A stretch of DNA of 64,000 bases from Lucinisca nassula (lineage: Eukaryota > Mollusca > Bivalvia > Lucinida > Lucinidae), in contig OY757015.1 of NCBI GenBank assembly GCA_963580285.1, positions 145,140,082-145,204,081 on the forward strand, given 5' to 3'. Shown piece after piece: positions 52,201 through 54,801 of the stretch; within the stretch, counting starts at the first letter, position 1, and the number at the start of each line of letters is the position of its first letter. The position numbers were made by a program, and so were the translations under genes. The notes beneath the pieces are model-generated. The model was given only the letters and a program-made list of their open reading frames with translations, searched no databases and was not told where the DNA came from.

Positions 52201-52576
52201 GCCCACCAGATAAAACGAGGCTTATAACCTTTGACCTTGTGTGACGTACACTTTGGATGTGTCTATATCTATCACTGTTTCAATTTAATTCTGATGGCCC
52301 AAAAAAGTGTTTAGCTGGATTTTGTTTAAATGTTTAGTATTCCTTGTTTTAAAAAGAGTCCAATATGAGTAAGTCTTAAACTGTGTTTTAAAGGGATCTC
52401 AGTCATACCGTAATATTAAGTCAACTATTTTCCTTGTAGGTGGACATGGAGCAGTTGGTATGAAAGTACAGTCTCAAGACCGAAAGATTGTGGATAATCT
52501 CGTCAACGAAATAAGAAAGGGAAAAGTTCTGAGACGGCTCTCCATGAGGCACAAATCAGGGGAAGCTAACAAATGA
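8597..52576 (+). CDS. INF2: INF2-like formin, whole coding span (13 exons, 990 aa)
   Basis: Seen: 13 exons with AG/GT borders join in compatible phases to 2,973 nt. Exons: 8597-9056, 23588-23703, 26956-27115, 31687-31865, 34988-35067, 36194-36885, 41026-41201, 42211-42375, 43264-43521, 45127-45308, 48120-48240, 50066-50312, 52440-52576. Domains: basic, low-complexity N-terminus (1-45); GBD/DID armadillo region (about 48-331); linker; FH1 with five or more proline tracts (about 426-545); FH2 (about 546-945); WH2-like DAD (about 962-973). Family knowledge: INF2 nucleates, elongates and severs actin filaments and is held inactive by DID-DAD contact; in vertebrates it acts in ER-linked actin assembly and mitochondrial fission. 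Residue pattern and domain order fit INF2 better than diaphanous or DAAM: the N-terminal region is short, no coiled coil precedes FH1, and the DAD is of WH2 type. Odd: the protein is shorter than human INF2 isoform 1 and has no C-terminal CAAX box. Exon joins are predicted, not backed by transcripts. Confidence 0.93.
9184..9521 (+). mobile_element. tRNA-headed SINE (molluscan V-SINE/MetaSINE style) with (CA)n tail
   Basis: Head CCCCGATAGCTCAGTTGGTA and GGTTCGATCCCGGGCC keep box A and box B. The body ends GTTGAAAGCGACGTTAAACC and a CA run (9502-9521). The cloverleaf is imperfect and the sequence continues past a tRNA end, so it is a SINE. Located just inside intron 1. Confidence 0.8.
9592..9638. 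repeat. Hairpin D copy 1
   Basis: Reference entry for the family: 23-bp arms GTGTACTCATTAGAATCGCC + TCA with their exact complement and a one-base centre. The shared core in all copies is TCRTTAGAAYCGCCTC facing its complement. Confidence 0.9.
9752..9779. repeat. Poly-G tract
   Basis: About 28 G, broken once by T, preceding a family B repeat. Confidence 0.95.
9785..10070 (+). repeat. Family B SINE-like repeat, copy 1
   Basis: Starts GAGTGAGGCAAAGATATCGT, has CTTACAGTTGGACAAGGCCT and a pyrimidine-rich middle, and ends GGTTGACGTGTCGTTAAAGC plus CAATCAATC. Other copies are at 20310-20605 (-) and 40440-40735 (+). The ending resembles that of repeat A (…CGTTAAA…), hinting at related 3' ends. Confidence 0.75.
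10143..10630. mobile_element. pogo-like MITE (family F) with nested hairpin D and repeat A piece
   Basis: Left end TCGAACTTCAATGGCTCGAA and right end the near complement (GTTCGAGCCATCGAAGTTCT). Hairpin D copy 2 sits at 10296-10372 and a repeat A tail (10468-10570, +) is inserted near the right end. Confidence 0.7.
10468..10570 (+). repeat. Repeat A copy 4 (tail only)
   Basis: Covers CAATGTCGGGTAAAAG through the CAAA-rich tail; inserted in the family F element. Confidence 0.85.
10631..11235. other. No recognisable feature (intron 1)
   Basis: Mixed-composition intron sequence. Confidence 0.4.
11240..11300. repeat. (GA)n microsatellite
   Basis: About 20 GA units followed by GAAA variants. Confidence 0.97.
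11550..11785. mobile_element. Hairpin-D MITE, 'AAACCCC' backbone, copy 3
   Basis: Hairpin D at 11613-11681 with perfect CGTTAGAACCGCCTC arms, flanked by TCTGATATTTTTCTC and its partial complement, then AAACCCCAGTTTGGCTATAT and a terminal TTTTTCGTGATG. Confidence 0.75.
12130..12402. mobile_element. Hairpin-D MITE, 'AAACCCC' backbone, copy 4
   Basis: Near-complete: the left end CATCACGAAAACACGCCTAT pairs with the right end ATAGGTGTGTTTTAGTGATG. The hairpin core at 12231-12290 is shortened. Confidence 0.75.
12476..12565. repeat. Palindromic 'CTGATCAGACG' repeat
   Basis: Two modules of CAAACAGTGTGGNCCCTGATC with a complementary GGTCTGATCTAGGACC between them. Confidence 0.55.
12583..12866 (+). 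repeat. Repeat A copy 5
   Basis: Lacks only the GC-rich head. Confidence 0.9.
12867..13305. other. No recognisable feature (intron 1)
   Basis: The open frames seen here have no family resemblance. Confidence 0.4.
13310..13440 (-). mobile_element. SINE body fragment (relative of 6060-6267)
   Basis: Shares the ATCGAGCCGATCGT and CTGAAGTACC words and the A-rich tail, but the tRNA-like head is missing. Confidence 0.65.
13711..13858 (+). repeat. Repeat A copy 6 (head half)
   Basis: Runs from the GC-rich head to AAACCCTATG, then stops. Confidence 0.85.
13915..14036. repeat. Palindromic MITE (family M6), short form
   Basis: CATATGAAATTTATGAAACTCGTC faces its complement around a short centre. The flanks carry the same CCTTACACTCGTG and ATAATCCTCTATA words as the longer copies at 44536 and 63505. 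Confidence 0.65.
14198..14503 (+). repeat. Repeat A copy 7 (full length)
   Basis: Complete head and CAAA tail; good reference copy. Followed 195 bp on by copy 8 in the opposite sense. Confidence 0.92.
14697..15002 (-). repeat. Repeat A copy 8 (full length)
   Basis: Tail-first on +, ends in the GGGCGGGGGCC head. Confidence 0.92.
15122..15473. mobile_element. pogo-like MITE (family F), second copy, with hairpin D
   Basis: Left TACAGTCGAACTTCAATGGC, right near complement ending TTGAAGTTCTTCTGTA. Hairpin D copy 5 (15262-15328) lies at the same relative place and with the same flanking words as in 10143-10630. Confidence 0.8.
15639..15972 (+). repeat. Repeat A copy 9 (diverged)
   Basis: Head and tail recognisable, with about 60 bp of foreign or diverged sequence near 15785-15845. 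Confidence 0.75.
16078..16200. repeat. (CT)n microsatellite
   Basis: Long CT tract with short TGTCTGTC and CCCT interruptions. Both shadow reading frames are low-complexity artefacts. Confidence 0.97.
16500..16700. mobile_element. Hairpin-D MITE, 'AAACCCC' backbone, copy 6
   Basis: Hairpin at 16549-16616, TTCTTATTT and AAGTAAGAAAAACA flanks, then AAGCCCCAGTTTTC. Confidence 0.75.
16985..17045. repeat. Hairpin D copy 7 (degenerate)
   Basis: GGTTAGAATAGCCTCAACGAGG with a decayed right arm. Confidence 0.5.
17092..17201. mobile_element. Small MITE with CCCAGC ends
   Basis: Left CCCAGCTAGCA and right TGCTGGCTGGG are inverted repeats; the interior is partly self-complementary (GACGTTG... CGACGTTGG). 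Confidence 0.55.
17437..17529. repeat. Perfect 44-bp-arm hairpin
   Basis: Arms 17437-17480 and 17486-17529 are exactly complementary around GGTAG. The GC-rich inner part GGGCCGTTAGCGGCCCGTCA lies inside AT-rich ends. Confidence 0.92.
17622..17840. mobile_element. MITE with TTTAACC...GGGTTAAA ends (family I)
   Basis: Left TTTAACCGTTATCCTGCTGAA, right TTCAGCAAGATAAGGGTTAAA. The internal hairpin uses AAACAGTGTAGATCCT and its complement. Confidence 0.7.
17841..18203. other. No recognisable feature (intron 1)
   Basis: Intron sequence with no repeat match noticed. Confidence 0.4.
18204..18412. mobile_element. pogo/Tigger-like MITE (family M2)
   Basis: TACAGTGAAATTCCGCTATT left end, complementary right end, single internal hairpin. 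Confidence 0.8.
18433..18603 (-). mobile_element. tRNA(Thr)-like SINE
   Basis: On - the head GCCTCCGTGGTGTAGTGGTT with TTTGTAAACCAGGGG anticodon arm and GGATCAATTCCGGG box B, then a body ending ACGTAAAACTCAAACACTCA. The sense copy at 63320-63480 is nearly identical. Confidence 0.8.
18891..19190 (+). repeat. Repeat A copy 10 (full length)
   Basis: Complete head and tail. Confidence 0.92.
19492..19803 (+). repeat. Repeat A copy 11
   Basis: Complete but more diverged, with a long A-rich tail. Confidence 0.88.
19804..20309. other. No recognisable feature (intron 1)
   Basis: AT-rich intron sequence. Confidence 0.4.
20310..20605 (-). repeat. Family B SINE-like repeat, copy 2
   Basis: Antisense copy with the purine/pyrimidine-rich middle and the CTTGCGTCACTGGGG head. 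Confidence 0.75.
20669..20941 (-). repeat. Repeat A copy 12
   Basis: Full ends; a ~35-bp deletion in the middle. Confidence 0.9.
21322..21533. mobile_element. pogo/Tigger-like MITE (family M2)
   Basis: Ends TAGTGAAATTCCGCCATGAA and a decayed TTTTTTTCTGTA; internal hairpin intact. A family F-like half element follows at 21540-21630. Confidence 0.7.
21765..22433 (-). repeat. Repeat A copy 13, split by a MITE
   Basis: Tail half 21765-21919, head-side piece 22384-22433. The break is at TTACCAGT|ACT and holds the element below. Confidence 0.75.
21920..22383. mobile_element. 464-bp MITE with GGGGATCACGTGGTTT inverted ends
   Basis: Left CAGTCAAGGTTGGGGATCAC, right complement AACAGGGTGGGGGATCAC. 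Flanked on both sides by CAGT (21916-21919 and 22384-22387), a 4-bp target duplication inside repeat A. No other copy noticed in the window. Confidence 0.75.
22434..23587. other. No gene recognised (end of intron 1)
   Basis: Two overlapping open frames near 22557-22899 lack family features. A half family F-like end (TTGAGTCATTCAAGTTGCAC) is near 23010. Confidence 0.4.
23588..23703 (+). CDS. INF2: INF2-like exon 2 (DID armadillo helices)
   Basis: Acceptor TATATTTCAG, donor CGG|GTAATT. The split codon joins as g+cg (Ala) and gives [20 protein letters not shown] followed by [19 protein letters not shown], residues 154-192. The MVKxQxFELLxALCxYSxEG pattern is a hallmark of the INF2/diaphanous DID. 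This exon is too short to stand out as an ORF and was found by matching the pattern expected after exon 1. Confidence 0.93.
23770..23853 (+). mobile_element. SINE tail fragment (tRNA(Thr)-type family)
   Basis: Shares TCTCCATATGACTTTAGGTG and GTTGGTGGGA with the body end of the 63320 copy. Confidence 0.6.
23976..24238 (+). mobile_element. PLE 3' tail fragment
   Basis: Matches the last ~260 bp of the PLE tail, 270 bp after formin exon 2. Confidence 0.8.
24474..24722 (+). repeat. Repeat A copy 14 (tail lost)
   Basis: Stops at CAACGTCTAC, directly abutting copy 15 in inverse orientation. Confidence 0.88.
24727..25036 (-). repeat. Repeat A copy 15 (full length)
   Basis: With copy 14 it forms a ~560-bp imperfect palindrome. 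Confidence 0.9.
25305..25480 (-). repeat. Repeat A copy 16 (partial)
   Basis: Middle and head-side part only, preceded by a poly-T tract near 25255. Confidence 0.8.
25530..25842 (+). repeat. Repeat A copy 17 (full length)
   Basis: Complete head, tail (CAAA)n. Confidence 0.92.
25850..25958. repeat. Palindromic MITE (family M6), short form
   Basis: TTTCATATGAAATTCATTAAACG faces CAGTTTCATATGAAAATACC. Confidence 0.6.
26125..26285. mobile_element. Hairpin-D MITE, 'GATAGTTTTCC' backbone, copy 8
   Basis: Hairpin at 26164-26232; flanks AATTGAAGGATAGTTTTCCT and the complement AAAACTATCCTCCAATTAT. A different backbone from the AAACCCC copies. Confidence 0.8.
26635..26760. mobile_element. Decayed pogo/Tigger-like MITE (family M2)
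   Basis: Keeps TTTTGAACAGTCCCAAATATGG and its partner CTATAGGGACTGCTAAAG; ends not clear. Confidence 0.5.
26956..27115 (+). CDS. INF2: INF2-like exon 3 (DID)
   Basis: Acceptor TGTATTTCAG, donor GTCT|GTAAGT (phase 1). Translation begins [20 protein letters not shown] and ends in VRIRNEFV, residues 193-245. The YRxSxLVNEL and RxRxRNEF elements match the DID of INF2-type formins. A short antisense PLE scrap starts about 35 bp after the donor. Confidence 0.93.
27148..27230 (-). mobile_element. PLE 3' tip fragment
   Basis: Reverse complement of the PLE end including ATCGATTCCTGATTATTGC, just after formin exon 3. Confidence 0.75.
27240..29310. repeat. Diverged ~145-bp tandem array in formin intron 3
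   Basis: About thirteen units, each with an AACAAGATGGC-GCCAGAGCTAAAATAGA block, a run of AAAA/CTTTAAA, an ATACCTTTGGTCCAATTTCA block and TTCACAGGAATGTTGCTTAG. Closes with TTCAGGTGAGCGATTCAGGT near 29270, the same terminal motif as the array at 37204-40065. Confidence 0.8.
29311..30189. other. No recognisable feature (intron 3)
   Basis: Intron sequence without repeat or coding match. Confidence 0.4.
30190..30757 (+). mobile_element. PLE 3' tail, interrupted by a MITE
   Basis: PLE tail 30190-30490 resumes at 30733-30757 (ATCTTTGTTTTACTTCTAC). Confidence 0.85.
30490..30733. mobile_element. Foldback MITE inserted in the PLE tail
   Basis: Ends GGGGCCAGTTGTTCAAA and the near complement TTTGAACAACTGGGCCC. 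The interior has long self-complementary arms (TTGCTGAAAAAATGTGAGCA against TGCTCATATTTTTTCAGCAA). Target duplication is 2-4 bp, ambiguous. Confidence 0.8.
30758..31250. other. No gene; short palindromic scraps
   Basis: A GACGTCGATGCAA-type inverted word pair near 30805-30850 and a CTGATC hairpin piece near 31045; otherwise unique-looking. Confidence 0.4.
31255..31425. mobile_element. Hairpin-D MITE, 'GATAGTTTTCC' backbone, copy 9
   Basis: Hairpin at 31303-31366 with several changes; flanks GATAACTGGAGGATAATTTTCC and the complement. Confidence 0.75.
31687..31865 (+). CDS. INF2: INF2-like exon 4 (C-terminal DID / dimerisation region)
   Basis: Acceptor CTTAATTTCAG, donor CGG|GTAAGT, phase 0 at its end. 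The split codon is t+ct (Ser). Residues 246-305 read [20 protein letters not shown] onward to [10 protein letters not shown]. The acidic stretch DDDDE and the later [11 protein letters not shown] helix match the last DID repeats of INF2. A perfect 36-bp-arm palindrome begins 56 bp downstream in the intron. Confidence 0.92.
31921..31993. repeat. Perfect 36-bp-arm palindrome, single-base centre
   Basis: Arms 31921-31956 and 31958-31993 are exact complements around one G. It starts 56 bp after the exon 4 donor. The left arm also has a partial direct repeat just upstream (GGAGCTTATAATTTCACT). Confidence 0.93.
32313..34310 (+). mobile_element. 5'-truncated Penelope-like retroelement with reverse transcriptase
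   Basis: Contains the RT ORF below and the full ~580-bp 3' tail. Its edges are fixed by the interrupted repeat A. No GIY-YIG endonuclease follows the RT, unlike canonical Penelope. This fits the permuted PLE type (Naiad-like, endonuclease N-terminal) with the 5' part missing, or an endonuclease-less family. The copy looks recent: the RT frame is clean to its stop. Confidence 0.85.
32321..33730 (+). pseudogene. PLE reverse transcriptase, C-terminal ~469 codons (N-terminus missing)
   Basis: Role: RNA-dependent DNA synthesis for element transposition. The frame opens after a TAG at 32318 with no ATG and runs to TAA at 33728. Counting from codon 32357: [15 protein letters not shown] (RT N-terminal block) at about 9-23, [11 protein letters not shown] (motif A, Asp98), [10 protein letters not shown] (motif B, 181-190), YLDD (motif C, 226-229) and [10 protein letters not shown] (about 263-272), then a thumb-like region ending QASDSMTAP. 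The three catalytic Asp are present. The 5' part, including any endonuclease domain, is absent, so this copy cannot be autonomous as it stands. Confidence 0.85.
34607..34857 (-). mobile_element. PLE 3' tail fragment, inverted
   Basis: Reverse complement of the last ~250 bp of the same PLE tail, about 300 bp after the sense copy. Confidence 0.85.
34988..35067 (+). CDS. INF2: INF2-like exon 5 (80 nt, end of DID)
   Basis: Acceptor GTGCTTTCAG, donor CAAAG|GTGAGC (phase 2). Codes [20 protein letters not shown] and EPFNTQ, residues 306-331. The LLQIEP motif matches LLHLEP at the same place in human INF2. This exon is too short for an ORF scan; it is supported by phase, splice sites and homology. 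Confidence 0.88.
35248..35420. repeat. Family I-like MITE fragment
   Basis: AACCCTTGTGATGCCTTGTC start and a GGCATATTAAGGGTC end; relatives at 41480-41725 and 41945-42142 share TTGTCGTCTGCTTTGTTG. Confidence 0.55.
35601..36153. mobile_element. pogo/Tigger-like MITE (family M2), expanded copy
   Basis: Ends TACAGTAAAATTCCTGTATT and CGGAATTTCACTGTA. The normal hairpin middle is replaced by ~450 bp starting with a G-run (35634). It stops 40 bp before exon 6. Confidence 0.65.
36194..36885 (+). CDS. INF2: INF2-like exon 6: linker, FH1 proline tracts and start of FH2
   Basis: Acceptor TTTCTTTTCAG, donor AAAC|GTAAGT (phase 1). Residues 332-562. The first 45 residues form a helix ([14 protein letters not shown]) that closes the armadillo region, then comes a charged linker rich in Lys/Glu with the serine-rich [17 protein letters not shown]1 (about 426-545) has a nine-proline run and several PPPPPG-type blocks; in formins these bind profilin-actin and SH3/WW proteins. 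The exon ends with [10 protein letters not shown], the Trp-bearing lasso that starts FH2. The reverse strand has a Gly-rich shadow frame that is not a gene. Confidence 0.95.
38116..38362 (+). mobile_element. PLE 3' tail fragment in the tandem array
   Basis: Last ~250 bp of the PLE tail, starting at CTCTTCTGTGGCGATTTA, between two array units. Confidence 0.85.
38800..38845 (+). ncRNA. Hammerhead motif 2a (core mutated)
   Basis: Same layout as 1a but the first core reads CTGATGG instead of CTGATGA; expected to be weak or inactive. Confidence 0.7.
39187..39232 (+). ncRNA. Hammerhead motif 2b (core intact)
   Basis: Identical to 1a. Predicted cleavage after 39226, 387 nt after the matching site of 2a. 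Confidence 0.85.
40070..40123. repeat. Short hairpin after the array
   Basis: GACATCTCATGTAAATTGTC faces GACAATTTGCATGAGATGTC around CCCCA. Confidence 0.75.
40440..40735 (+). repeat. Family B SINE-like repeat, copy 3
   Basis: Full layout from GAGCGAGGCAAGTGTGACGT to GGTTGATGTGTCGTTAAACC and CAATCAAATC. Confidence 0.8.
41026..41201 (+). CDS. INF2: INF2-like exon 7 (FH2 lasso/linker)
   Basis: Acceptor TATGCCACAG, donor ACTGAG|GTAGAG (phase 0). The split codon gives Gln, then [20 protein letters not shown] and LEELFSQK, followed by a Pro/Ser/Thr-rich stretch to HRETE; residues 563-621. The VW and YSKLEELFS elements match the FH2 lasso and linker. Intron 6 before it (36886-41025) holds the large tandem array with its nested PLE tail and retrozyme. 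Confidence 0.9.
41255..41425. mobile_element. Hairpin-D MITE, 'GATAGTTTTCC' backbone, copy 10
   Basis: Hairpin at 41305-41360 with one arm shortened; GATAATTGGGGGATAGTTTT and AACTATCCTTCATTTATCAT flanks. Confidence 0.75.
41480..42142. repeat. Family I-like MITE fragments, two in tandem
   Basis: Both carry a CAGATCAGA hairpin piece and an AAGACGACG/GCAAACGACATAA...GATGCAGTTTTCTTGGC end (about 41640-41725 and 42070-42142). Confidence 0.55.
42211..42375 (+). CDS. INF2: INF2-like exon 8 (FH2)
   Basis: Acceptor TTGTTTTCAG, donor GATGAG|GTATAA, 55 whole codons (622-676). Reads [20 protein letters not shown] then [14 protein letters not shown] and [13 protein letters not shown]. The LDxKKSxNxNIFLKQF motif is a diagnostic FH2 signature, and the LLKxLP motif follows at the usual distance. 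Confidence 0.95.
42376..42980. other. No recognisable feature (intron 8)
   Basis: Short repeat A-like scrap near 42825 (GTTGACAGGGCCGTTAAATC); otherwise nothing. Confidence 0.4.
42990..43190. repeat. Family I-like MITE with TAACCCATTGTA...TACAATGGGTTA ends
   Basis: Inverted ends with a CAGATCAGACGCC core piece, 75 bp before exon 9. Confidence 0.55.
43264..43521 (+). CDS. INF2: INF2-like exon 9 (FH2 core)
   Basis: Acceptor TATTATTCCAG, donor AATAAG|GTATGC, 86 whole codons (677-762). Contains [20 protein letters not shown], a VRPNVQVL helix and the GNFIN motif. The spacing AExF-xxL-xIxxYxxRIExML is typical for the FH2 knob and coiled-coil region that contacts the actin barbed end. Confidence 0.95.
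43711..44010 (+). repeat. Repeat A copy 19
   Basis: Nearly complete; head slightly shortened. Confidence 0.9.
44188..44320 (-). repeat. Repeat A copy 20 (tail side only)
   Basis: Diverged; ends at GAAACAGCTAGGGTCC. Confidence 0.75.
44425..44495 (+). mobile_element. SINE tail fragment (tRNA(Thr)-type family)
   Basis: GGACCGTATAACCTTAGCTG and GTTGGTGGGACGTAAAACTG, then CACTCACTCAC. Confidence 0.65.
44536..44930. mobile_element. Palindromic MITE (family M6), long form
   Basis: TTATTGAATTTATTAAACTCG with GGATAAAATGC-type arms mirrored by GCATTTTATCC...CGTTTAATAAGTTCAATAA. The left part has ATGACGTCGCGTCTGAGAGT. The copy at 63505-63950 is nearly identical. Confidence 0.75.
45127..45308 (+). CDS. 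INF2: INF2-like exon 10 (FH2)
   Basis: Acceptor TTTCTATTCAG; donor TTCTAG|GTTGGT (phase 2). Starts [20 protein letters not shown] and continues through [14 protein letters not shown], residues 763-822. GSxxGDAxGFxISxLxKL and [11 protein letters not shown] are conserved FH2 elements. The donor is weak: GTTGGT lacks A at +3/+4. A second GT two codons on (GTAGGA) would break the phase with exon 11, so the weak site is preferred. Confidence 0.9.
45309..45900. other. No recognisable feature (intron 10)
   Basis: Intron sequence before repeat A copy 21. Confidence 0.4.
45904..46178 (+). repeat. Repeat A copy 21
   Basis: Head complete; ~35-bp internal deletion and shortened tail. Confidence 0.88.
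46305..46536. mobile_element. Family I MITE (GTACCAAGTGGAA type)
   Basis: Very similar to 56050-56278: TTTTTGTACCAAGTGGAATA start, CTGATCAGACGCCGCGTT hairpin, GGTACTAAATGGGTTATA end. Confidence 0.7.
46873..46898 (-). mobile_element. Inverted PLE 3' tip joined to a sense PLE copy
   Basis: Reverse complement of GATTCCTGATCATTGCC plus ACTTCT, directly abutting the sense RT fragment that starts at about 46899. Confidence 0.75.
46899..47775 (+). mobile_element. 5'-truncated PLE: RT C-terminus and full 3' tail
   Basis: The open frame ends at TAA 47192-47194 and covers about the last 97 RT residues ([20 protein letters not shown] to SDSMTAPT), followed by the ~580-bp tail. About 97% like the 32313 copy by eye. 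Confidence 0.88.
47776..48119. other. No recognisable feature (end of intron 10)
   Basis: Nothing beyond the polypyrimidine-poor acceptor of exon 11. Confidence 0.4.
48120..48240 (+). CDS. INF2: INF2-like exon 11 (FH2 C-terminal helices)
   Basis: Acceptor ACTTTGTAG, donor CTGGAG|GTAAGG. The split codon ag+g gives Arg, then [20 protein letters not shown] and [20 protein letters not shown] (residues 823-863). The position and heptad-like Leu spacing match the FH2 post-helix region. Homology is weaker here than in neighbouring exons, but phase and placement fit exactly. Confidence 0.85.
48305..49515 (+). repeat. CCGTCCG-headed repeat with ~300-bp tandem units in formin intron 11
   Basis: Starts TATACCCCGCCACACGATAG and (GTCC)n, then units with CCTTACTATATGGAATATCT, GAAACTTCACAGATATATAG and TTTAGACTGTAGTTC repeated at about 48570 and 48870. 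Closes GCAGTGGCGGGGTATTATGC, the inverse theme of its start. Confidence 0.8.
49516..50065. other. No recognisable gene (end of intron 11)
   Basis: Short family I-like words; open frames without family features. Confidence 0.4.
50066..50312 (+). CDS. INF2: INF2-like exon 12 (end of FH2, basic helix)
   Basis: Acceptor CTACTTGCAG, donor AGAA|GTATGT (phase 1). Residues 864-945. Contains [20 protein letters not shown] followed by [11 protein letters not shown] and a Lys/Arg/Glu-rich helix [20 protein letters not shown]. This matches the closing FH2 helix and basic coiled segment of INF2 (xYxxED...FxxFxxxF). Confidence 0.92.
50456..50500 (-). mobile_element. PLE 3' tip fragment
   Basis: Reverse complement of GTTTCGATTCCTGGTCATTG plus CCTTCACTTCTA. 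Confidence 0.65.
50694..50789 (-). repeat. Possible decayed repeat A fragment
   Basis: GTTTGTTGGTTGGTTTGAAT, then CATTCAACATTATTTAGGT and TTTTCCTGGGAAGGCTT; weak match. Confidence 0.4.
50847..50892 (+). ncRNA. Hammerhead motif 3a (stem III palindrome broken)
   Basis: Core CTGATGA and GAAA kept; stem III reads CTATGTAG and the stem II loop is TTTTT. Confidence 0.75.
51281..51326 (+). ncRNA. Hammerhead motif 3b (intact)
   Basis: Same as 1a; predicted cleavage after 51320. Confidence 0.85.
51525..51620. repeat. Hairpin D copy 11 (decayed)
   Basis: ATAGATTTCGGTTACGCGTTAG and AACGAGTACTCACAATCTATG; the GCCTC part is lost. Confidence 0.6.
51700..52262. mobile_element. Possible MITE with diverged inverted ends
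   Basis: The left words GGATCCAATGTTTAGACACG and GACCTTG partly mirror the right words CAAGGTC-like GACCTTGTGTGACGTACACT and TTGGATGTGTC. Weak call; lies in intron 12. Confidence 0.35.
52440..52576 (+). CDS. INF2: INF2-like exon 13: WH2-like DAD, C-terminus and stop
   Basis: Acceptor TTCCTTGTAG; the split codon is a+gt (Ser). Residues 946-990, stop TGA at 52574-52576. The core [20 protein letters not shown] matches the INF2 DAD/WH2 (xDxLLxxIRKGxxLRK), which binds the DID and actin monomers. The protein ends RHKSGEANK, with no CAAX prenylation motif, so an ER-anchored isoform is not encoded by this exon. I see no AATAAA in the next 600 bp; the poly(A) site is unassigned. Confidence 0.92.
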
Positions 52577-52995
52577 GGACACCATTTCAAAACTCGTTTA
52601 AGAGTTCATCAGTGAGCTGAAAATTGCCTTTGGTCCTAGCCAACCAGATTGTGGAGAATCAGGCCATGGGCTTTTAAATCCTTCTGCCAGGACAACGACA
52701 TATCATTGTGCCTTGAAAATTCTCAAGATCTCATTTGCTGTGATTAGTGCTGTGTCTGGGGAGTGCAGAAGCCTGACATCGACAAGGAGAGACACCCTAC
52801 CACGCAGTGAAAGATTCAGTGGCATACATTATATTCAGAATGGCACAACTGATCTGTTTCTAAAATCATAGCAGTGGGCGAACTCCTTTACGATTAAGCA
52901 TAATAATGACTGTGGAACTAGTGTTTCGAAAAACAATAGCGTTTTTGTTTTCGCACAAAATGAATCTGAGATTGTTTAGATTGGACTGGGATGTC
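52577..52995 (+). other. Probable 3' UTR region of the INF2-like gene
   Basis: Follows the stop codon and is free of recognised repeats up to about 52995, where a hairpin-D MITE starts. No AATAAA found. Confidence 0.45.
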
Positions 52996-53225
52996 ATCAC
53001 GTAAACAAGTCCGTGAAATGAACACTCCCTAAACCCCACTTTATATAGAGAAAATTGGCGAAAAAATTGGAGTTTACGGGGGTATGCATTAATTTCTTAT
53101 TTCTGCTCCAAGACATGGGTAGTGGGTACTCGTTAGAACTGCGTCAATGAGGAGGTTCTAGCGGGCACCCACCAACCTAAGTTTGCAGTATAGATAAGAA
53201 AAATATTACTAAGTAGCCATTTTGA
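52996..53225. mobile_element. Hairpin-D MITE, 'AAACCCC' backbone, copy 12
   Basis: CATCACGTAAACAAGTCCGT start, TAAACCCCACTTTATATAGA, hairpin at 53111-53181, AGATAAGAAAAATATTAC. Confidence 0.75.
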
Positions 53226-53483
53226 AGATGTGAAAAAAATGCACTATGTTGCATGGGTATATTATCATTATGGTTTTAACCCAGTTTCAAGCAGTAAAAT
53301 ATTTTGCAGACGACATTTTCAAAGTTTTATTGGTCGACCCAAAGTTACTAAGCACAAGTCGCTCTACAGTGCTGATGTCCATATGACTATTACTTATATA
53401 GGAAATCCAGATAATGGTTATTTATAGAAAATAGCAGTGCTATTCTTGTCGCTGTGAGGTCAGAGTGTTGTGTAAGAGCATTT

Positions 53484-53757
53484 TTGTTTTGTTTGATTTG
53501 AGGTTTAACGTCCCCATCAACACTGTAAAGGTCATTTTGGAGACGTTCCTTCCAATTTTGTGGGACTTTTACCCGACATTGAGATGAAATGACATCCCAA
53601 GCCTTGTCGCCCAATGTAACCAATAGGGTTTATTAGCATGGATGGTCTGCCTCGCACTGCGGTTCCTGGACAGGTTTAGATCCTCGAAGCGGTTTTCCAG
53701 TACTAGTGTGCGGGCCGGATTGAAGCATCATGTAGCCCATATATTTCTTCATGCCCC
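53484..53757 (-). repeat. Repeat A copy 22
   Basis: Nearly complete; the GC-rich head is worn. Confidence 0.9.
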
Positions 53758-54117
53758 TGTAAGAGCGTTATTTGTAGAATCTGGAAATGAATCATTTGTT
53801 GGGTTTGGCAAATAGTGTAGACCCTGATCAGACGCCACAGAATGCGCGGTATCTGATCCGGGCCTTGACTGTCTGTTTAACAGAATAGAAATTTAAGGGT
53901 TATTTTTGAAGACTATAAGTTCTGTTTCAGAACAATTTTTCCAGCCTACACCCAGAGATAATCAACCCACCATTTCTGTCAGTGCCTTGATTTTTTTCAG
54001 CAAAAACAAGACCCAGTAGACCATTCAAATGAAATGTCAAGCTTTCTTTTCACTGATAAATAATTAATTAAATAGATTGTCTTCTGCTCAAGAATTTTCT
54101 GCAGCGCTTAAAGGGTT

Positions 54118-54352
54118 AACAGGAATGTTCGTTGGTTTAACCCTTCTCTTGCTGAATTTTTAGTTAAGCCACACCCATTTCTGACTTTGAACCAGTCAGA
54201 TTTCTTCATGTAATTTATTCCTACAAATTCATAGACTGAATGTCAAACAGTGTAGATCCTGATCAGATGGCTTCTTCAGAAGCCATCTGATCTGGATCTA
54301 CACTGTTTCAAAAGATAGGGGTTGTCGTGAACAGCAGGATAGGGGTTAAGTT
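54118..54352. mobile_element. Family I MITE with near-perfect central hairpin
   Basis: TTTAACCCTTCTCTTGCTGAA left and TCAGC/GGATAGGGGTTAA right. Central hairpin AAACAGTGTAGATCCTGATC with its complement (54246-54308) around GGCTTCTTCAGAAGCC. Confidence 0.75.
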
Positions 54353-54495
54353 CACGAAAAGCTAAGCACTTTGCACGGGTTGCGATAAAAATTCCCTTCT
54401 TCTCTTGACGCCACCCCGAAATCATGAAAAGCTTACACAGTAGACTCAAGGGCGTAAACTGAAAATGGCACCAGGAGTAAATTTTCCTGTTACTG

Positions 54496-54801
54496 GGCGG
54501 GCCCCGCTCATCGGGGCTTGAAGAAATAGATGGGCGGGCGGCATGATGCTTCCACGCAATGCTGAAACCGACCCGCACACGAGTACTGGTAAACCACTTA
54601 GAGGATCTAAACCTGCCCAGGCAAGGCGGTGCGAGTCGGCCCGTCCATGCTTATAAACCCTATTGGTTTCATTGGGCGACAGAGCTTGAGATGTCATTTC
54701 ATCTCAATGTTGGGTAAAAAGTCCCACAAAATTGGAAGCGACGTCTTCAAAATGACCTTTACAGTGTTGACGGGGACGATAAACCTCAAATCAAACAAAA
54801 A
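54496..54801 (+). repeat. Repeat A copy 23 (full length)
   Basis: Complete head and tail. Confidence 0.92.
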
